In this document: in pieces, positions 47,660 through 56,222 of the stretch | Layout: every line of letters starts with the position of its first letter | Position numbering within the stretch: the stretch's first letter is position 1 | DNA from: Mogibacterium timidum ATCC 33093 | GTDB lineage: Bacteria; Bacillota; Clostridia; Peptostreptococcales; Anaerovoracaceae | NCBI RefSeq assembly: GCF_000525775.1 | Contig: NZ_JALU01000015.1 | Location: 38,823-102,822, forward strand | Reading direction: 5' to 3' | DNA: 64,000 bases | Translations under genes and position numbers: made by a program | Notes under the pieces: model-generated | What the model saw: the letters and a program-made list of their open reading frames with translations, nothing else | Database searches by the model: none | Told to the model about the DNA's origin: nothing

Positions 47660-47914
47660 CTAACCGTACCTGTGCCGGTTGTTGTTGAACTCGTTGTTGA
47701 GTCCGCTTATCGATATGTAGCGCAGGTTCTCCGACGCAGCTAACTCCTCTATAAAGGAAATATCTTCCTCCTTGATAAGCAGAGATACACCGCAGCAAAC
47801 GCTCAGCTCCCTGGGAGTCGGGCTGATCTGCGCGTAATGTGAGCTGTCTTTGATAGCACGATACATCGCCATAGCATCGGTGTGATTGTCAAACAAAATG
47901 TAATAGTGGAGCAT
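47660..47914 (-). CDS. DUF3343 family protein
   Basis: 84 residues, beginning MLHYYILFDNHTDAMAMYRA. This fits DUF3343, small proteins often next to 2-hydroxyacyl-CoA dehydratase-like or sulfur/selenium-related genes. It includes a CC pair in LSVCCGVSLL, a possible thiol site. The start directly abuts the stop of the upstream gene (47915), which implies coupling. Function not established; a carrier of persulfide or electrons to the neighbour is only a guess. Confidence 0.75.
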   Translation of the reverse strand: MLHYYILFDNHTDAMAMYRAIKDSSHYAQISPTPRELSVCCGVSLLIKEEDISFIEELAASENLRYISISGLNNEFNNNRHRYG

Positions 47915-49186
47915 TTAGCCTAGAACCTCGATAAATGCCTCAATACGAGTCTTGAGCTGCTGTGCATCGCTGTCAGTATAGTCAGTTTCGATGCCGAGTA
48001 CCGGGATTCCGGCTTCCTTGAGCCTATCCTCCAGGAGGTATCCCTCGATGTCGTATGTCTGGCAGAACTTCAGGTTAACGTCAATTACCGCGTCTACTTC
48101 GTATTCCTTAGCAAGTCTGATTATATCATCAAAGCGACCCGTGTTAGGTGTGAAGCATGCGCAGTTGATCTTCATGTAACGATCTGCGATGTTTCCAACC
48201 ATCTCATCGATAGTCTCGCCGGACTCATCTACGAAATTTTCAAAGTAGCGAGTTCCGGTACATGTTTCCTCACAGACAACAGCTGCGCCGGAAGTCTCTA
48301 TTAGATTATGCATCTTCCAGTTAGGAATTGCCATAGGCGTTCCGGAAATCATGATGCGTTTAGTTCCTGAAGGGAATACAGAAACGCCATCTGCAACTCT
48401 CTTCTCGAGCTCATCGCACAGCTTGTTGACCATGGTTGTAAATCTCGCAGGGTCGTCGTAGTAAGCAATCTGGGAGATGAGAAGAGTGTCAGTTCCGCTG
48501 ATAGGAACGTTTTTGTTCTTGCGCAGGTCGTACAGTCTCTTGAGCGCGGCACGCTTAGCGTTGATCTTCCGGATATTCTCAGCGAGCTTCTCAGGAGTAA
48601 TCTTGTTGCCTGTCTCCCTCTCAACCATCTCGAGCAGGTCATGACATTCGTAAGCCCATTTAGCGATGTCCTTGTCTCTCTTCATCTGTGGCAAATCCAT
48701 GATATGCATAGGAACGTCCGTGCCGAGGATCTCGTACGCCTTCTTCTTGCCGTCACATGTATTCTCGCCGATGTAGATGTCAGCAAGCCTGTAGAATGGA
48801 CATGTCCTGTCAAATCTCGCGCCGAGCATAGCCTTGATCAGCGGACATGTATTTGCCGGCAAATACTTCTCTCCACCGGGAACCCAGAACTGCGAGCCGG
48901 CGCAGAGTCCGGTTGCTATTCCGTTGCCCGCAAAGATAATTTCATCAGGAACGTATGTGCAGAAGGTTCCAAATACCTTGCCGCCCTGCTTCCTGAATTC
49001 GACGAGCTCAGCCGGACGAATTCCGTGAACATCAGCAAGAACCATGTCGAAGTAATCCATGCTTTCAGGTCTGTTTTCCTGAGAAAGGAACACATCTCCA
49101 ATAGCTCCGGGGAGAACGCTACATAGCACATCGTGGTTCTCAACATCCATGCCGAGATCTTCCCACATTTTACGATAATCAGCCAT
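47915..49186 (-). CDS. Double-cubane cluster / 2-hydroxyacyl-CoA dehydratase-like protein
   Basis: 423 residues of the HgdB/BcrC-like fold. Cysteines at 76, 95, 114, 129, 144, 305, 309, 342, 344 and 375 could hold the clusters (FGTFCTYVPDE, ANTCPLIKAM, CEETCTGTRYFE, LKFCQTYDI). True dehydratases have two different subunits. Only one is encoded here with its ATPase partner, which matches the double-cubane cluster protein (YjiM/DCCP) type that reduces small molecules. The natural substrate is unknown. GGAGG lies 6 nt before the ATG. The promoter at 49225 probably serves all three genes. Confidence 0.83.
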   Translation of the reverse strand: MADYRKMWEDLGMDVENHDVLCSVLPGAIGDVFLSQENRPESMDYFDMVLADVHGIRPAELVEFRKQGGKVFGTFCTYVPDEIIFAGNGIATGLCAGSQFWVPGGEKYLPANTCPLIKAMLGARFDRTCPFYRLADIYIGENTCDGKKKAYEILGTDVPMHIMDLPQMKRDKDIAKWAYECHDLLEMVERETGNKITPEKLAENIRKINAKRAALKRLYDLRKNKNVPISGTDTLLISQIAYYDDPARFTTMVNKLCDELEKRVADGVSVFPSGTKRIMISGTPMAIPNWKMHNLIETSGAAVVCEETCTGTRYFENFVDESGETIDEMVGNIADRYMKINCACFTPNTGRFDDIIRLAKEYEVDAVIDVNLKFCQTYDIEGYLLEDRLKEAGIPVLGIETDYTDSDAQQLKTRIEAFIEVLG

Positions 49187-49215
49187 TTTTTACCTCCATA
49201 AATAAGTTAAAATAT

Positions 49216-49235
49216 ACTGATAAGATTATATCAGT
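49216..49235 (-). promoter_or_regulatory. Promoter and candidate operator of the double-cubane operon
   Basis: On the minus strand TGATATAAT (49233-49225) is a perfect extended -10 element. The inverted repeat ACTGATA (49216-49222) / TATCAGT (49229-49235), with a 6-nt gap, lies over it, where a repressor would block polymerase. The rest of the 49236-49545 stretch shows no gene I can support. Confidence 0.6.
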
Positions 49236-49545
49236 GACGGTCGAACAACTGGTATTGAATCAGTGTATAGGATCTTGAAACATATAGAAATTATAAATAC
49301 TTATCTGCTCGCCGGTATGCTGTGTGAAGGAGTTGGCTTAGGACCAGCGGGATAGTGCGACGGAGTGAATGCGGTAATAGCAAGTGGAACCGTCGTAATT
49401 AAAATCGGGGATTTGACGCGAGCTTTTGAAGCTACAATTATGATTAAGTATGATTGAGAGCGAGAGAGTAGGATGCGAAAATCTGACAGCAGAAGAAATA
49501 TTTGTAGCAAAGAAGTTACGAGGGAATATTTTTTCAGAAAAGGTG

Positions 49546-49573
49546 TTGACAACGCAATTAGATATGATAAAAT
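49546..49573 (+). promoter_or_regulatory. Promoter of the glutathione peroxidase gene
   Basis: Perfect TTGACA (49546-49551), a 16-nt spacer, and TAAAAT (49568-49573), about 65 nt before the start codon. I see no recognisable PerR box. Confidence 0.65.
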
Positions 49574-49639
49574 TGAATTGTTCAAAATAGAAGCTGAAAT
49601 TTGTTATTTACATAAGAGATATTCACAGGAGGATTTGAG

Positions 49640-50185
49640 ATGGCTAACATTTATGATTTCAAAGTAGCAAGACCTGACGGCAGCGAGCTGAACCTGGCTG
49701 ACAACAAGGGAAAGGTAATGGTAATCGTTAATACGGCAACCGGCTGCGGATTCACTCCACAGTATGAGCCGCTGGAGAGCATGTACAGGGAGCTTCACGA
49801 TTCCGGACTGGAAATCGTTGATATTCCTTGCAACCAGTTCGGTGGACAGGCTCCGGGCTCCGATGAGGAGATCCACGAGTTCTGCACACTTCATTACAAC
49901 ACAACCTTCCCTCAGATGAAGAAGTCGGATGTAAACGGTGAGAATGAACTTCCGCTGTACACCTTCCTCAAGAGCCGGAAGGGCTTTGAGGGCTTCGGCG
50001 AGTTCCCTGATAAGGAGAAGTTCGAGGAATTTGTGGCAATGGGGGATCCTGACTTCAGAAACAACGCTAACATCAAGTGGAACTTCACCAAGTTCGTTGT
50101 AGATAGAGATGGAAACGTTGTTGCAAGATTCGAGCCGACGGCTGATATGGGAGAGGTTGTAGCTTTCGTAAAGAGCCTTATCTAA
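49640..50185 (+). CDS. Glutathione peroxidase family thiol peroxidase
   Basis: 181 residues. The peroxidatic site is a cysteine, not selenocysteine, in NTATGCGFTPQY (residue 36). The Gln and Trp of the active site are seen in IPCNQFGGQ and IKWNFTKFVVD, so the catalytic tetrad is complete. The resolving cysteine is probably in EFCTLHYNTTFP. Bacterial enzymes of this type usually use thioredoxin rather than glutathione. AGGAGG lies 7 nt before the ATG. In an anaerobe it would remove peroxides; a strong terminator follows. Confidence 0.93.
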   Translation: MANIYDFKVARPDGSELNLADNKGKVMVIVNTATGCGFTPQYEPLESMYRELHDSGLEIVDIPCNQFGGQAPGSDEEIHEFCTLHYNTTFPQMKKSDVNGENELPLYTFLKSRKGFEGFGEFPDKEKFEEFVAMGDPDFRNNANIKWNFTKFVVDRDGNVVARFEPTADMGEVVAFVKSLI

Positions 50186-50285
50186 TCTATAGTCAAATAT
50201 GCAATAAATAGTATAAGTAAACAAGCAGACTTAATAATGGGTTGAAAGAAAAGCAGGGTGTGTAACTATGTATGGGGCTAAGGAA

Positions 50286-50318
50286 GGCGCCTACCGAGTC
50301 AATCGGTGGGCGCCTTTT
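50286..50318 (+). terminator. Terminator after the peroxidase gene
   Basis: GGCGCCTACCGA and TCGGTGGGCGCC pair over 12 positions (one T-G wobble) around a GTCAA loop, followed by TTTT. It ends only 10 nt before the group II intron relic. Confidence 0.85.
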
Positions 50319-50327
50319 GAGGTGGTG

Positions 50328-50410
50328 GTGCGCCCGGCGAGTGCACGTTCTAACGGGTGAAAGTCTCGAATCCGCCCGGTGGCGGGAAGGATACAGCCGA
50401 AGGCAAGGGT
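50328..50410 (+). mobile_element. Truncated 5' end of a group II intron
   Basis: The stretch starts with the group II 5' end GTGCGCCC. It continues with words I associate with domain I of bacterial group II introns from Clostridia (CGGGTGAAAGTCTCGAATCC, CCGAAGGCAAGGGT). It stops after about 83 nt; no reverse transcriptase or domain V/VI follows before the promoter at 50508. Insertion immediately downstream of a terminator hairpin is the target habit of group IIC introns. Identification is from memory of such sequences. Confidence 0.65.
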
Positions 50411-50446
50411 TTGGTAAAGAATCATAGACAAAAACAATATAACGCG

Positions 50447-50542
50447 ATTATTCAGTCTAAAAAATATATAGTAAAACAATTATTCGGTTGAAAAAACGTG
50501 CAATTAATTGATTATTCGATCGATAAAATATATAATAATTTT
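50447..50542 (+). repeat. Three 32-bp direct repeats before the AAA_14 gene
   Basis: ATTATTC recurs at 50447, 50479 and 50511, exactly 32 bp apart. Each is followed by a related A-rich stretch (AGTCTAAAAAA, GGTTGAAAAAA, GATCGATAAAA). The third copy overlaps the promoter -35 region. The even spacing of about three helical turns suggests protein-binding sites on one face. Confidence 0.65.
50508..50536 (+). promoter_or_regulatory. Promoter of the AAA_14 ATPase gene
   Basis: TTGATT (50508-50513), a 17-nt spacer and a perfect TATAAT (50531-50536), just before the ribosome binding site CGGAGG. Confidence 0.7.
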
Positions 50543-50556
50543 GTCGGAGGTGTGTT

Positions 50557-51900
50557 ATGAAACGAGAGATTATGGCAGAGCTTGTTCAATGGAAAGAAAA
50601 ACAAAATAGAAAACCATTGATAATAACAGGTGTGAGGCAATGCGGGAAAACATATATTATTAAAGAATTTGCAAAAAATGAATTTATAGAACACATGTAT
50701 TTCAATTTTGATGGAAATACCGGACTACAATCAGTATTTGACTATGACTTTGATATAAAGAGAATTATCAGAGAACTTGAAATTGTGAATACAAGCGGAA
50801 AGATAACGCCCGGAGAAACTTTGCTGATATTTGATGAAATCCAGGCATGCCCGAGGGCGATTTCGTCTTTAAAATACTTTTGTGAAAATATGCCGGAACT
50901 TCACTTAGTTGCAGCAGGTTCCCTCCTTGGTATTGCACTAAAGCACGAGGGGATTTCTTTCCCCGTTGGTAAGGTTGATCGTTTAGAGATGTTCCCAATG
51001 AGCTTTTCCGAATTTGTTACAGCAGATGGTGGAGAAAGCTTGATTAAAGGATTGCACAGTATGCCGTTGGAAAGGGAACTTCCTGCTCTATATACTATTC
51101 CTTTAGAGAGACACTTGAAAAACTATTACATAGTTGGAGGAATGCCTGAAGCGGTAAGTGCTTGGAGCGAAACACATAATTATCAAGAAGCAGAAATGAT
51201 TCAAGATAGAATTTTGAGGGATTATCCCGATGATTTTGGCAAATATGCTTCATACACCGAGGCAAATCGAACGAAACAAATATGGGATTCTATACCCACG
51301 CAGATTGCAAAAGAGAACAATAAATTTGTTTTTTCCCATGTAAAAAAGGGTGCGAGAGCGAAAGATCTTGAGGCTTCGCTGCAGTGGTTGGTAAATTCAG
51401 GATTAGTGTATCGTTTGCATTTAGTGAACAATCCGCAGCTACCGCTTTCCGGTATGGCAGATGCAACATATTTTAAATTATATATGTCTGACGTGGGTTT
51501 GCTACGGAGAAAATCGAATCTTAATTATAGGACTGTATTGGACGGGGATTCAAATTTCATACATTTCAAAGGTGCAATAACAGAGAATTATGTGATGACA
51601 CAACTAGTTTCAATGGGAATGAAATGCTATTTTTGGAGAACAAAGGCTGATGCTGAAGTTGATTTTCTAACTGATTATGAAGGACTTTTAGTTCCAATTG
51701 AAGTAAAATCTGCGGAAAATACAAAAGCAAAAAGCTTAAATTTATTTTGCAGTAGATTTAAACCGGAGATAGCATTCAAGACATCGTTAAAGAATATAGG
51801 CGATACCTATGTTGATAGAACTCATCAGTGGAGTATTCCTCTATATAGCCTATTTAGAATAAAGGAATATATATTTAATGAAAAAGGTTGGGACAGTTAA
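50557..51900 (+). CDS. AAA_14 / DUF4143 ATPase
   Basis: 447 residues. Walker A is GVRQCGKT (25-32) and Walker B is LLIFDEIQACPRAI (D93, E94), with the sensor-like LVAAGSLLGIAL. The C-terminal DUF4143 part contains FKGAITENYVMTQL and a nuclease-like EVDFLTDYEG...PIEVKSAEN, a PD-(D/E)XK-like pattern. Families of this type are common, often in many strain-variable copies, in anaerobes; the biological role is not established. GGAGG precedes the ATG. It is more AT-rich than the flanking housekeeping genes and lies beside a mobile-intron relic, which suggests acquisition. Confidence 0.88.
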   Translation: MKREIMAELVQWKEKQNRKPLIITGVRQCGKTYIIKEFAKNEFIEHMYFNFDGNTGLQSVFDYDFDIKRIIRELEIVNTSGKITPGETLLIFDEIQACPRAISSLKYFCENMPELHLVAAGSLLGIALKHEGISFPVGKVDRLEMFPMSFSEFVTADGGESLIKGLHSMPLERELPALYTIPLERHLKNYYIVGGMPEAVSAWSETHNYQEAEMIQDRILRDYPDDFGKYASYTEANRTKQIWDSIPTQIAKENNKFVFSHVKKGARAKDLEASLQWLVNSGLVYRLHLVNNPQLPLSGMADATYFKLYMSDVGLLRRKSNLNYRTVLDGDSNFIHFKGAITENYVMTQLVSMGMKCYFWRTKADAEVDFLTDYEGLLVPIEVKSAENTKAKSLNLFCSRFKPEIAFKTSLKNIGDTYVDRTHQWSIPLYSLFRIKEYIFNEKGWDS

Positions 51901-51983
51901 ATATATTTGGTAGATATTCTATAAGGTAATGTAAAGAGCAGTTCCGCAGAATGGTTTTGAGGAGGTTTTAGCATAATGATAAA

Positions 51984-52018
51984 AAATCGTTTGCCACATA
52001 TCATGGCAAACGATTTTC
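51984..52018. terminator. Bidirectional terminator between AAA_14 and lpdA
   Basis: AAAATCGTTTGCCA and TGGCAAACGATTTT form a perfect 14-bp stem with a 7-nt loop and T/A runs on both sides, suited to both convergent genes. Confidence 0.85.
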
Positions 52019-52133
52019 AACTTATGTATTTATTTGTACGACTCTATCTCGTGTCGTTGCCTCGTATAAATATGGAGAAGTATGAGCTAACGCACTTGCT
52101 GAAGCTTATTCCGAGATAATTGGGCAGCTGATA

Positions 52134-53510
52134 TTATCTGGCTGCTTCTGCTATCGCTTCCACAAAGGTTGGATGCGGATGGATTGTGGAAGATATGTCT
52201 TCGAGTGTCAGCTTGTTGGAAATTGCCAGCGCCAATTCGCCTACCAGATCGGTAGCGCGGCCGCACATGAGCTGTGCGCCGAGCAATATATGGCTGTCGG
52301 CATCGGCTATCAGCTTGATGTAGCCGCGGCCGAGGTCTTCGATGACGGTCTTGCCGTTGGCTCCCATAGCGTATTTCTTGGTTATCACGGCAAGCCCCTG
52401 TGACTTGGCCTCGTCCGCGGAGATGCCGACCGACGCAATCTCCGGCATCGAGTAGATGCAGGTTGGGACTGTGTCCATGCGGATTGGCGGCTCTGCTCCG
52501 TTCATGTGGGCGACGGCATTGCGACCCTCGGCCGTCGCTGTGTGAGCCAGCTCAATGCCGCCGATTGCATCTCCGATGCCATATATGCTCGGGCTCGCCG
52601 ACCGATAGTGCTCATCTACGGCGAGTCGGCCGCGCTCGCCTGCAAGATGCTGCAGCTCGTCAGACAGCAGGCCGGGTACATCTGAACGCCTGCCTACAGC
52701 CATCAGAACAGCATCTGCAGGCACCGATTTTTCTTCATCCTTATCAGTGTAGACAACCGCAAGTCTTCCTTTCGCCTGCTCAATCCTGACAACAGGGCAT
52801 TTGGTCAGAACCTCAACTCCATCCTTTTGCAGGCTCATCTTCAGACTGCGGGCCAATTCCTTATCAACAGTAGGGATCAAGCGGTCCATGGCTTCTACAA
52901 TAGTCACATGAGAACCGAAGCCATGATATACATTGGCAAATTCAACGCCGATAACGCCGCCGCCGATGATTACAAAATCATCAAAGGGCGTACCGCCCTG
53001 CTCGAGGAGCTCAGTCGAGTCCATTACGCCCTCGAGCTCGGCGCCGCTGATAGGCGGGATAAACGGACTGCCGCCAGTGGCGATAAGGATGAATTTGGAG
53101 GAAACCTCCTTTGATTCACCGGTCTTCGCATCTGTATAGGACACAGTATGCTCATCCCTGACCAGCGCGAGGCCATGTATGAGATCGATCTTAGCCTTGG
53201 CCAGCCCCGCCTCTATGCCCTCGCGTAGGACATCAAGCACTTCGTCCTTGCGTGCTCGAACAGCGTCGAGGTCTACCTCAACGGCAGACGCGCGAATGCC
53301 TATGCGGTCGCCCTCTCTCTCTTCCTTCGCAAGCTCGGACGAGCGCATGATGGTTTTGGTAGGCACACAGCCTCTGTTGAGGCAGGTGCCGCCGACCTTA
53401 TCCTTCTCAATTACAGCGACCTTCATACCGTACTTAACAGCTTCAAAGGCGGCCTCGTATCCACCGGGGCCGGCTCCGATGACAACCAGATCATAATTGT
53501 ATTCAGTCAT
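52134..53510 (-). CDS. lpdA: Dihydrolipoyl dehydrogenase (glycine cleavage L protein)
   Basis: 458-residue FAD flavoprotein. The FAD motif is VVIGAGPGGYEAA and the redox disulfide is C43/C48 in GGTCLNRGCVPTK. The NAD motif is IIGGGVIGVEFA, and the catalytic HPHPTFVE is C-terminal. It reoxidises dihydrolipoyl-GcvH with NAD. As last gene of the glycine cleavage unit it probably serves GcvH, since no 2-oxoacid dehydrogenase genes are in the window. Confidence 0.95.
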   Translation of the reverse strand: MTEYNYDLVVIGAGPGGYEAAFEAVKYGMKVAVIEKDKVGGTCLNRGCVPTKTIMRSSELAKEEREGDRIGIRASAVEVDLDAVRARKDEVLDVLREGIEAGLAKAKIDLIHGLALVRDEHTVSYTDAKTGESKEVSSKFILIATGGSPFIPPISGAELEGVMDSTELLEQGGTPFDDFVIIGGGVIGVEFANVYHGFGSHVTIVEAMDRLIPTVDKELARSLKMSLQKDGVEVLTKCPVVRIEQAKGRLAVVYTDKDEEKSVPADAVLMAVGRRSDVPGLLSDELQHLAGERGRLAVDEHYRSASPSIYGIGDAIGGIELAHTATAEGRNAVAHMNGAEPPIRMDTVPTCIYSMPEIASVGISADEAKSQGLAVITKKYAMGANGKTVIEDLGRGYIKLIADADSHILLGAQLMCGRATDLVGELALAISNKLTLEDISSTIHPHPTFVEAIAEAAR

Positions 53511-53657
53511 GTATTCCTCTTTTCATATTCATATTTATCAGCAGATATACCGTGCGCGGGCGATTATGAGCCGCACTCGGCTTCACGTTTACCGATCAGC
53601 ATCAGTAACCGATGCTTGCAGCAATCGATTCGCCACACTCAGGTTCGCAATTACGGA

Positions 53658-54659
53658 CTACATAATTCCGTCAGCAATCAGGTCAGTAATATCGCTGCAG
53701 ATCTGATATTCTTTAGATGCGGGTGCATAAGGCAGCATGCCCTCCACGAGCGTGGACATCGCTGCCTTGTTGTATTTGCAGCCGAGCAGCTTGTCTCTCA
53801 GCTCATCAAAAACCGCAGTTTCAAGCGAGTCTGAATACAGACCGCAATCCTTGATAAACCCGCCTTCGACCTGCAGCTCAATGTCAATTCCTCCCCAATC
53901 GAGTCTCTCGGTAATAGATGTAGTAAACGGAATTTTGCGCCCATACCTCCAGTCCTCGGAGGAGTATTTATCCACTAGAGCCTTGAGCTCCGTATTCGAG
54001 TCAGGAGACGGGGTATCGAATCGCTCCGGAGTGCCGGCATACACCTTGGCAAATGCCTCATAGAGTGCATCCTTAAGCTCTTTGAGCGTTATATCCGGCT
54101 TGTGATCGATCAGGTTGGTAACTCTGGAGCGTACTGACTTTACGCCCTTGGATTTGAGCTTGGCAGCAGACACGTTGAGATATTCTCCCAGCGGTGCCGG
54201 ATCCACGTCAAACATAATCGTGCCGTGATGGTAGCAGTAGCCGTGGCTACGGTAGTATGCGTGTCCGGAGAACTTCATTCCGTCGATAGTGAGGTCGTTG
54301 CGACCTGTTTTTTCAGCATTTATACCCAGGATGCGAACAGCCTCGAGTATGACCTCTGTCTGCTTAGGTATGTTGTATTCGTCCTCCCTGGCGATAAATG
54401 TGAAATTCAGGTTGCCGAGGTCGTGATAGACTGCGCCGCCGCCGGAGATCCGTCTGGCGAGCTTGCAGCCGCCTGCCTTCATCGATTCGACTCTGCACTC
54501 GCGCCAAGGGTTCTGGTTCTTGCCGATAACGACCGTGTTGGCGTTCTGCCACAGGTACATGGTGACCTCGCCCTCCGTCGCACGGAAGGTCATGTATTCC
54601 TCGGTCGCGAGATTGATAAACGGGTTGGTGCAATCTGTTTCGGTATATCTTAGATTCAT
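53658..54659 (-). CDS. lplA: Lipoate-protein ligase A
   Basis: 333 residues, with the catalytic domain carrying the lipoyl-AMP motif RRISGGGAVYHD near residue 70 and FSGHAYYRSHGYCYHHGTIM later. An accessory C-terminal domain follows from about 240. It activates free lipoate with ATP and attaches it to lysine of GcvH. Its position between gcvPB and lpdA suggests that lipoate is scavenged, because lipA/lipB are not seen nearby. The 143-bp gap before it shows no gene. Confidence 0.94.
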   Translation of the reverse strand: MNLRYTETDCTNPFINLATEEYMTFRATEGEVTMYLWQNANTVVIGKNQNPWRECRVESMKAGGCKLARRISGGGAVYHDLGNLNFTFIAREDEYNIPKQTEVILEAVRILGINAEKTGRNDLTIDGMKFSGHAYYRSHGYCYHHGTIMFDVDPAPLGEYLNVSAAKLKSKGVKSVRSRVTNLIDHKPDITLKELKDALYEAFAKVYAGTPERFDTPSPDSNTELKALVDKYSSEDWRYGRKIPFTTSITERLDWGGIDIELQVEGGFIKDCGLYSDSLETAVFDELRDKLLGCKYNKAAMSTLVEGMLPYAPASKEYQICSDITDLIADGIM

Positions 54660-54803
54660 GTAGATGTAGCTCCTTGCTATAGTGTTAAGTTAAATCAAGC
54701 CCGGACAGACAGTCGCACTTACGCGTACTCTAAGATCTGTCAGGGCTTATGTCTCTTCTCTCATGCCCTGCGTGAACGTGCAAAGGCGCGAAGCTGTTTG
54801 AAT

Positions 54804-56222
54804 TTATTTGAATTCGAACTTTAGAACCGGCTCTCTAGCTGCTTTAACCTCGTCTAATCTGCGGATAGGGGTTGTGACAGGTGATGCCGATACCGACTCA
54901 GGCGAGCTGATGATCGAATCGTAGATCTGTCTAAATGCCGCAATCGCCTCGTCGAGGGTCTCACGCGACTCCGTTTCGGTAGGCTCAACCATGAGAGCCT
55001 CGCTTACGATGAGTGGGAAGTACATCGTAGGTGGGTGAATTCCGAAGTCGAGGAGTGCCTTTGCCACGTCAAGTGCGGATACATTGTTCTCCTTGTGGAA
55101 TTTCTCGAGGCTCATTACAAACTCGTGCATACAGGTGCGGTCGTAAGCCATCGGATACAGATCCTTGAGCTTCTCCATCATGTAGTTGGCGTTGAGCACA
55201 GCGTTGCGGGCCAGCTCAGGCACGCCGTCGCCACCGATGTATGTCAGGTATACGAGCGCTCGCAGGCTGATCAGGAAGTTGCCGTAGAAGCCGGTAACGT
55301 TTCCGATGCTCTTCTCGGCGCGAACGTATTTGCCATCCTTGACTGTGAGTCCCGGCAGGAACTGGCCGAGGAAATCCTTGCATCCGCATGGACCGCTTCC
55401 CGGTCCGCCACCGCCGTGAGGAGTCGAGAAGGTCTTGTGCAGGTTGAGGTGGATTACGTCAAACCCGATGTCTCCCGGGCGCACAAGTCCGATTACAGCG
55501 TTGAGGTTAGCGCCGTCGTAGTAGCAGAGACCGCCGGCCTCGTGGACGAGTCTGGTGATCTCAAATATATTTTCGTCGAATACTCCGACAGTGTTAGGAT
55601 TGGTGAGCATCAGACCTGCGGTCTTGTCGCCGATCTTAGACCTGAAGTCATCCATATCAATGCTGCCGTGGTCATCGGACTTGACAACAACAACCTTGAA
55701 GCCTGCCATCGCAGCACTGGCAGGGTTGGTCCCATGAGCTGAGTCAGGAATCAGGATTTCATTCTTGTCGAACAGTCCCTTGTCATGCAGGTATGCCTTG
55801 ATGAGGAGCAGTCCTGTAAATTCGCCCTGCGAACCGGCTGCCGGCTGGAATGTCATGTGATCCATACCGGTGATCTCGCACAGGTATGATTCAAGCGTAT
55901 CCATGACCTCGGTGCAACCCTTGACTGTGTCTACAGGCTGTAAAGGGTGAATGTCTATAAAACCCTTGAGCGAAGCCACCGCATCGTCAAGCTTCGGGTT
56001 GTGCTTCATAGTGCAGGAGCCGAGCGGATAGAATCCGTCGTTAACTCCGTGAGCCTCCTTGGCAAGAGCCGTGTAGTGGCGTCCCATCTCGCTCTCAGAC
56101 ACCTCAGGGAGATGTGGCGCACTGCCTCTCATAGGTACGTCAGGCAGAGAGATATCTACATCGCAGGCAGGGAATATGTCCTGACCTCTGCCGGGAACAC
56201 TTCTTTCAAATATAAGTTTCAT
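54804..56222 (-). CDS. gcvPB: Glycine dehydrogenase (decarboxylating) subunit 2
   Basis: 472-residue PLP subunit of the P protein. The cofactor lysine is K263 in HLNLHKTFSTPHGGGGPG, and IPDSAHGTNPASAAM lies earlier. With GcvPA it decarboxylates glycine and passes the aminomethyl group to lipoyl-GcvH. Its ATG overlaps the gcvPA stop by 1 nt (TAATG), so the subunits are translationally coupled. Confidence 0.96.
   Translation of the reverse strand: MKLIFERSVPGRGQDIFPACDVDISLPDVPMRGSAPHLPEVSESEMGRHYTALAKEAHGVNDGFYPLGSCTMKHNPKLDDAVASLKGFIDIHPLQPVDTVKGCTEVMDTLESYLCEITGMDHMTFQPAAGSQGEFTGLLLIKAYLHDKGLFDKNEILIPDSAHGTNPASAAMAGFKVVVVKSDDHGSIDMDDFRSKIGDKTAGLMLTNPNTVGVFDENIFEITRLVHEAGGLCYYDGANLNAVIGLVRPGDIGFDVIHLNLHKTFSTPHGGGGPGSGPCGCKDFLGQFLPGLTVKDGKYVRAEKSIGNVTGFYGNFLISLRALVYLTYIGGDGVPELARNAVLNANYMMEKLKDLYPMAYDRTCMHEFVMSLEKFHKENNVSALDVAKALLDFGIHPPTMYFPLIVSEALMVEPTETESRETLDEAIAAFRQIYDSIISSPESVSASPVTTPIRRLDEVKAAREPVLKFEFK

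Noticed and set aside
49301..49585. 94-codon minus-strand frame between the double-cubane gene and the peroxidase gene
   Set aside because: It overlaps the peroxidase promoter, has no ribosome binding site and no recognisable features, so I treat the region as non-coding.
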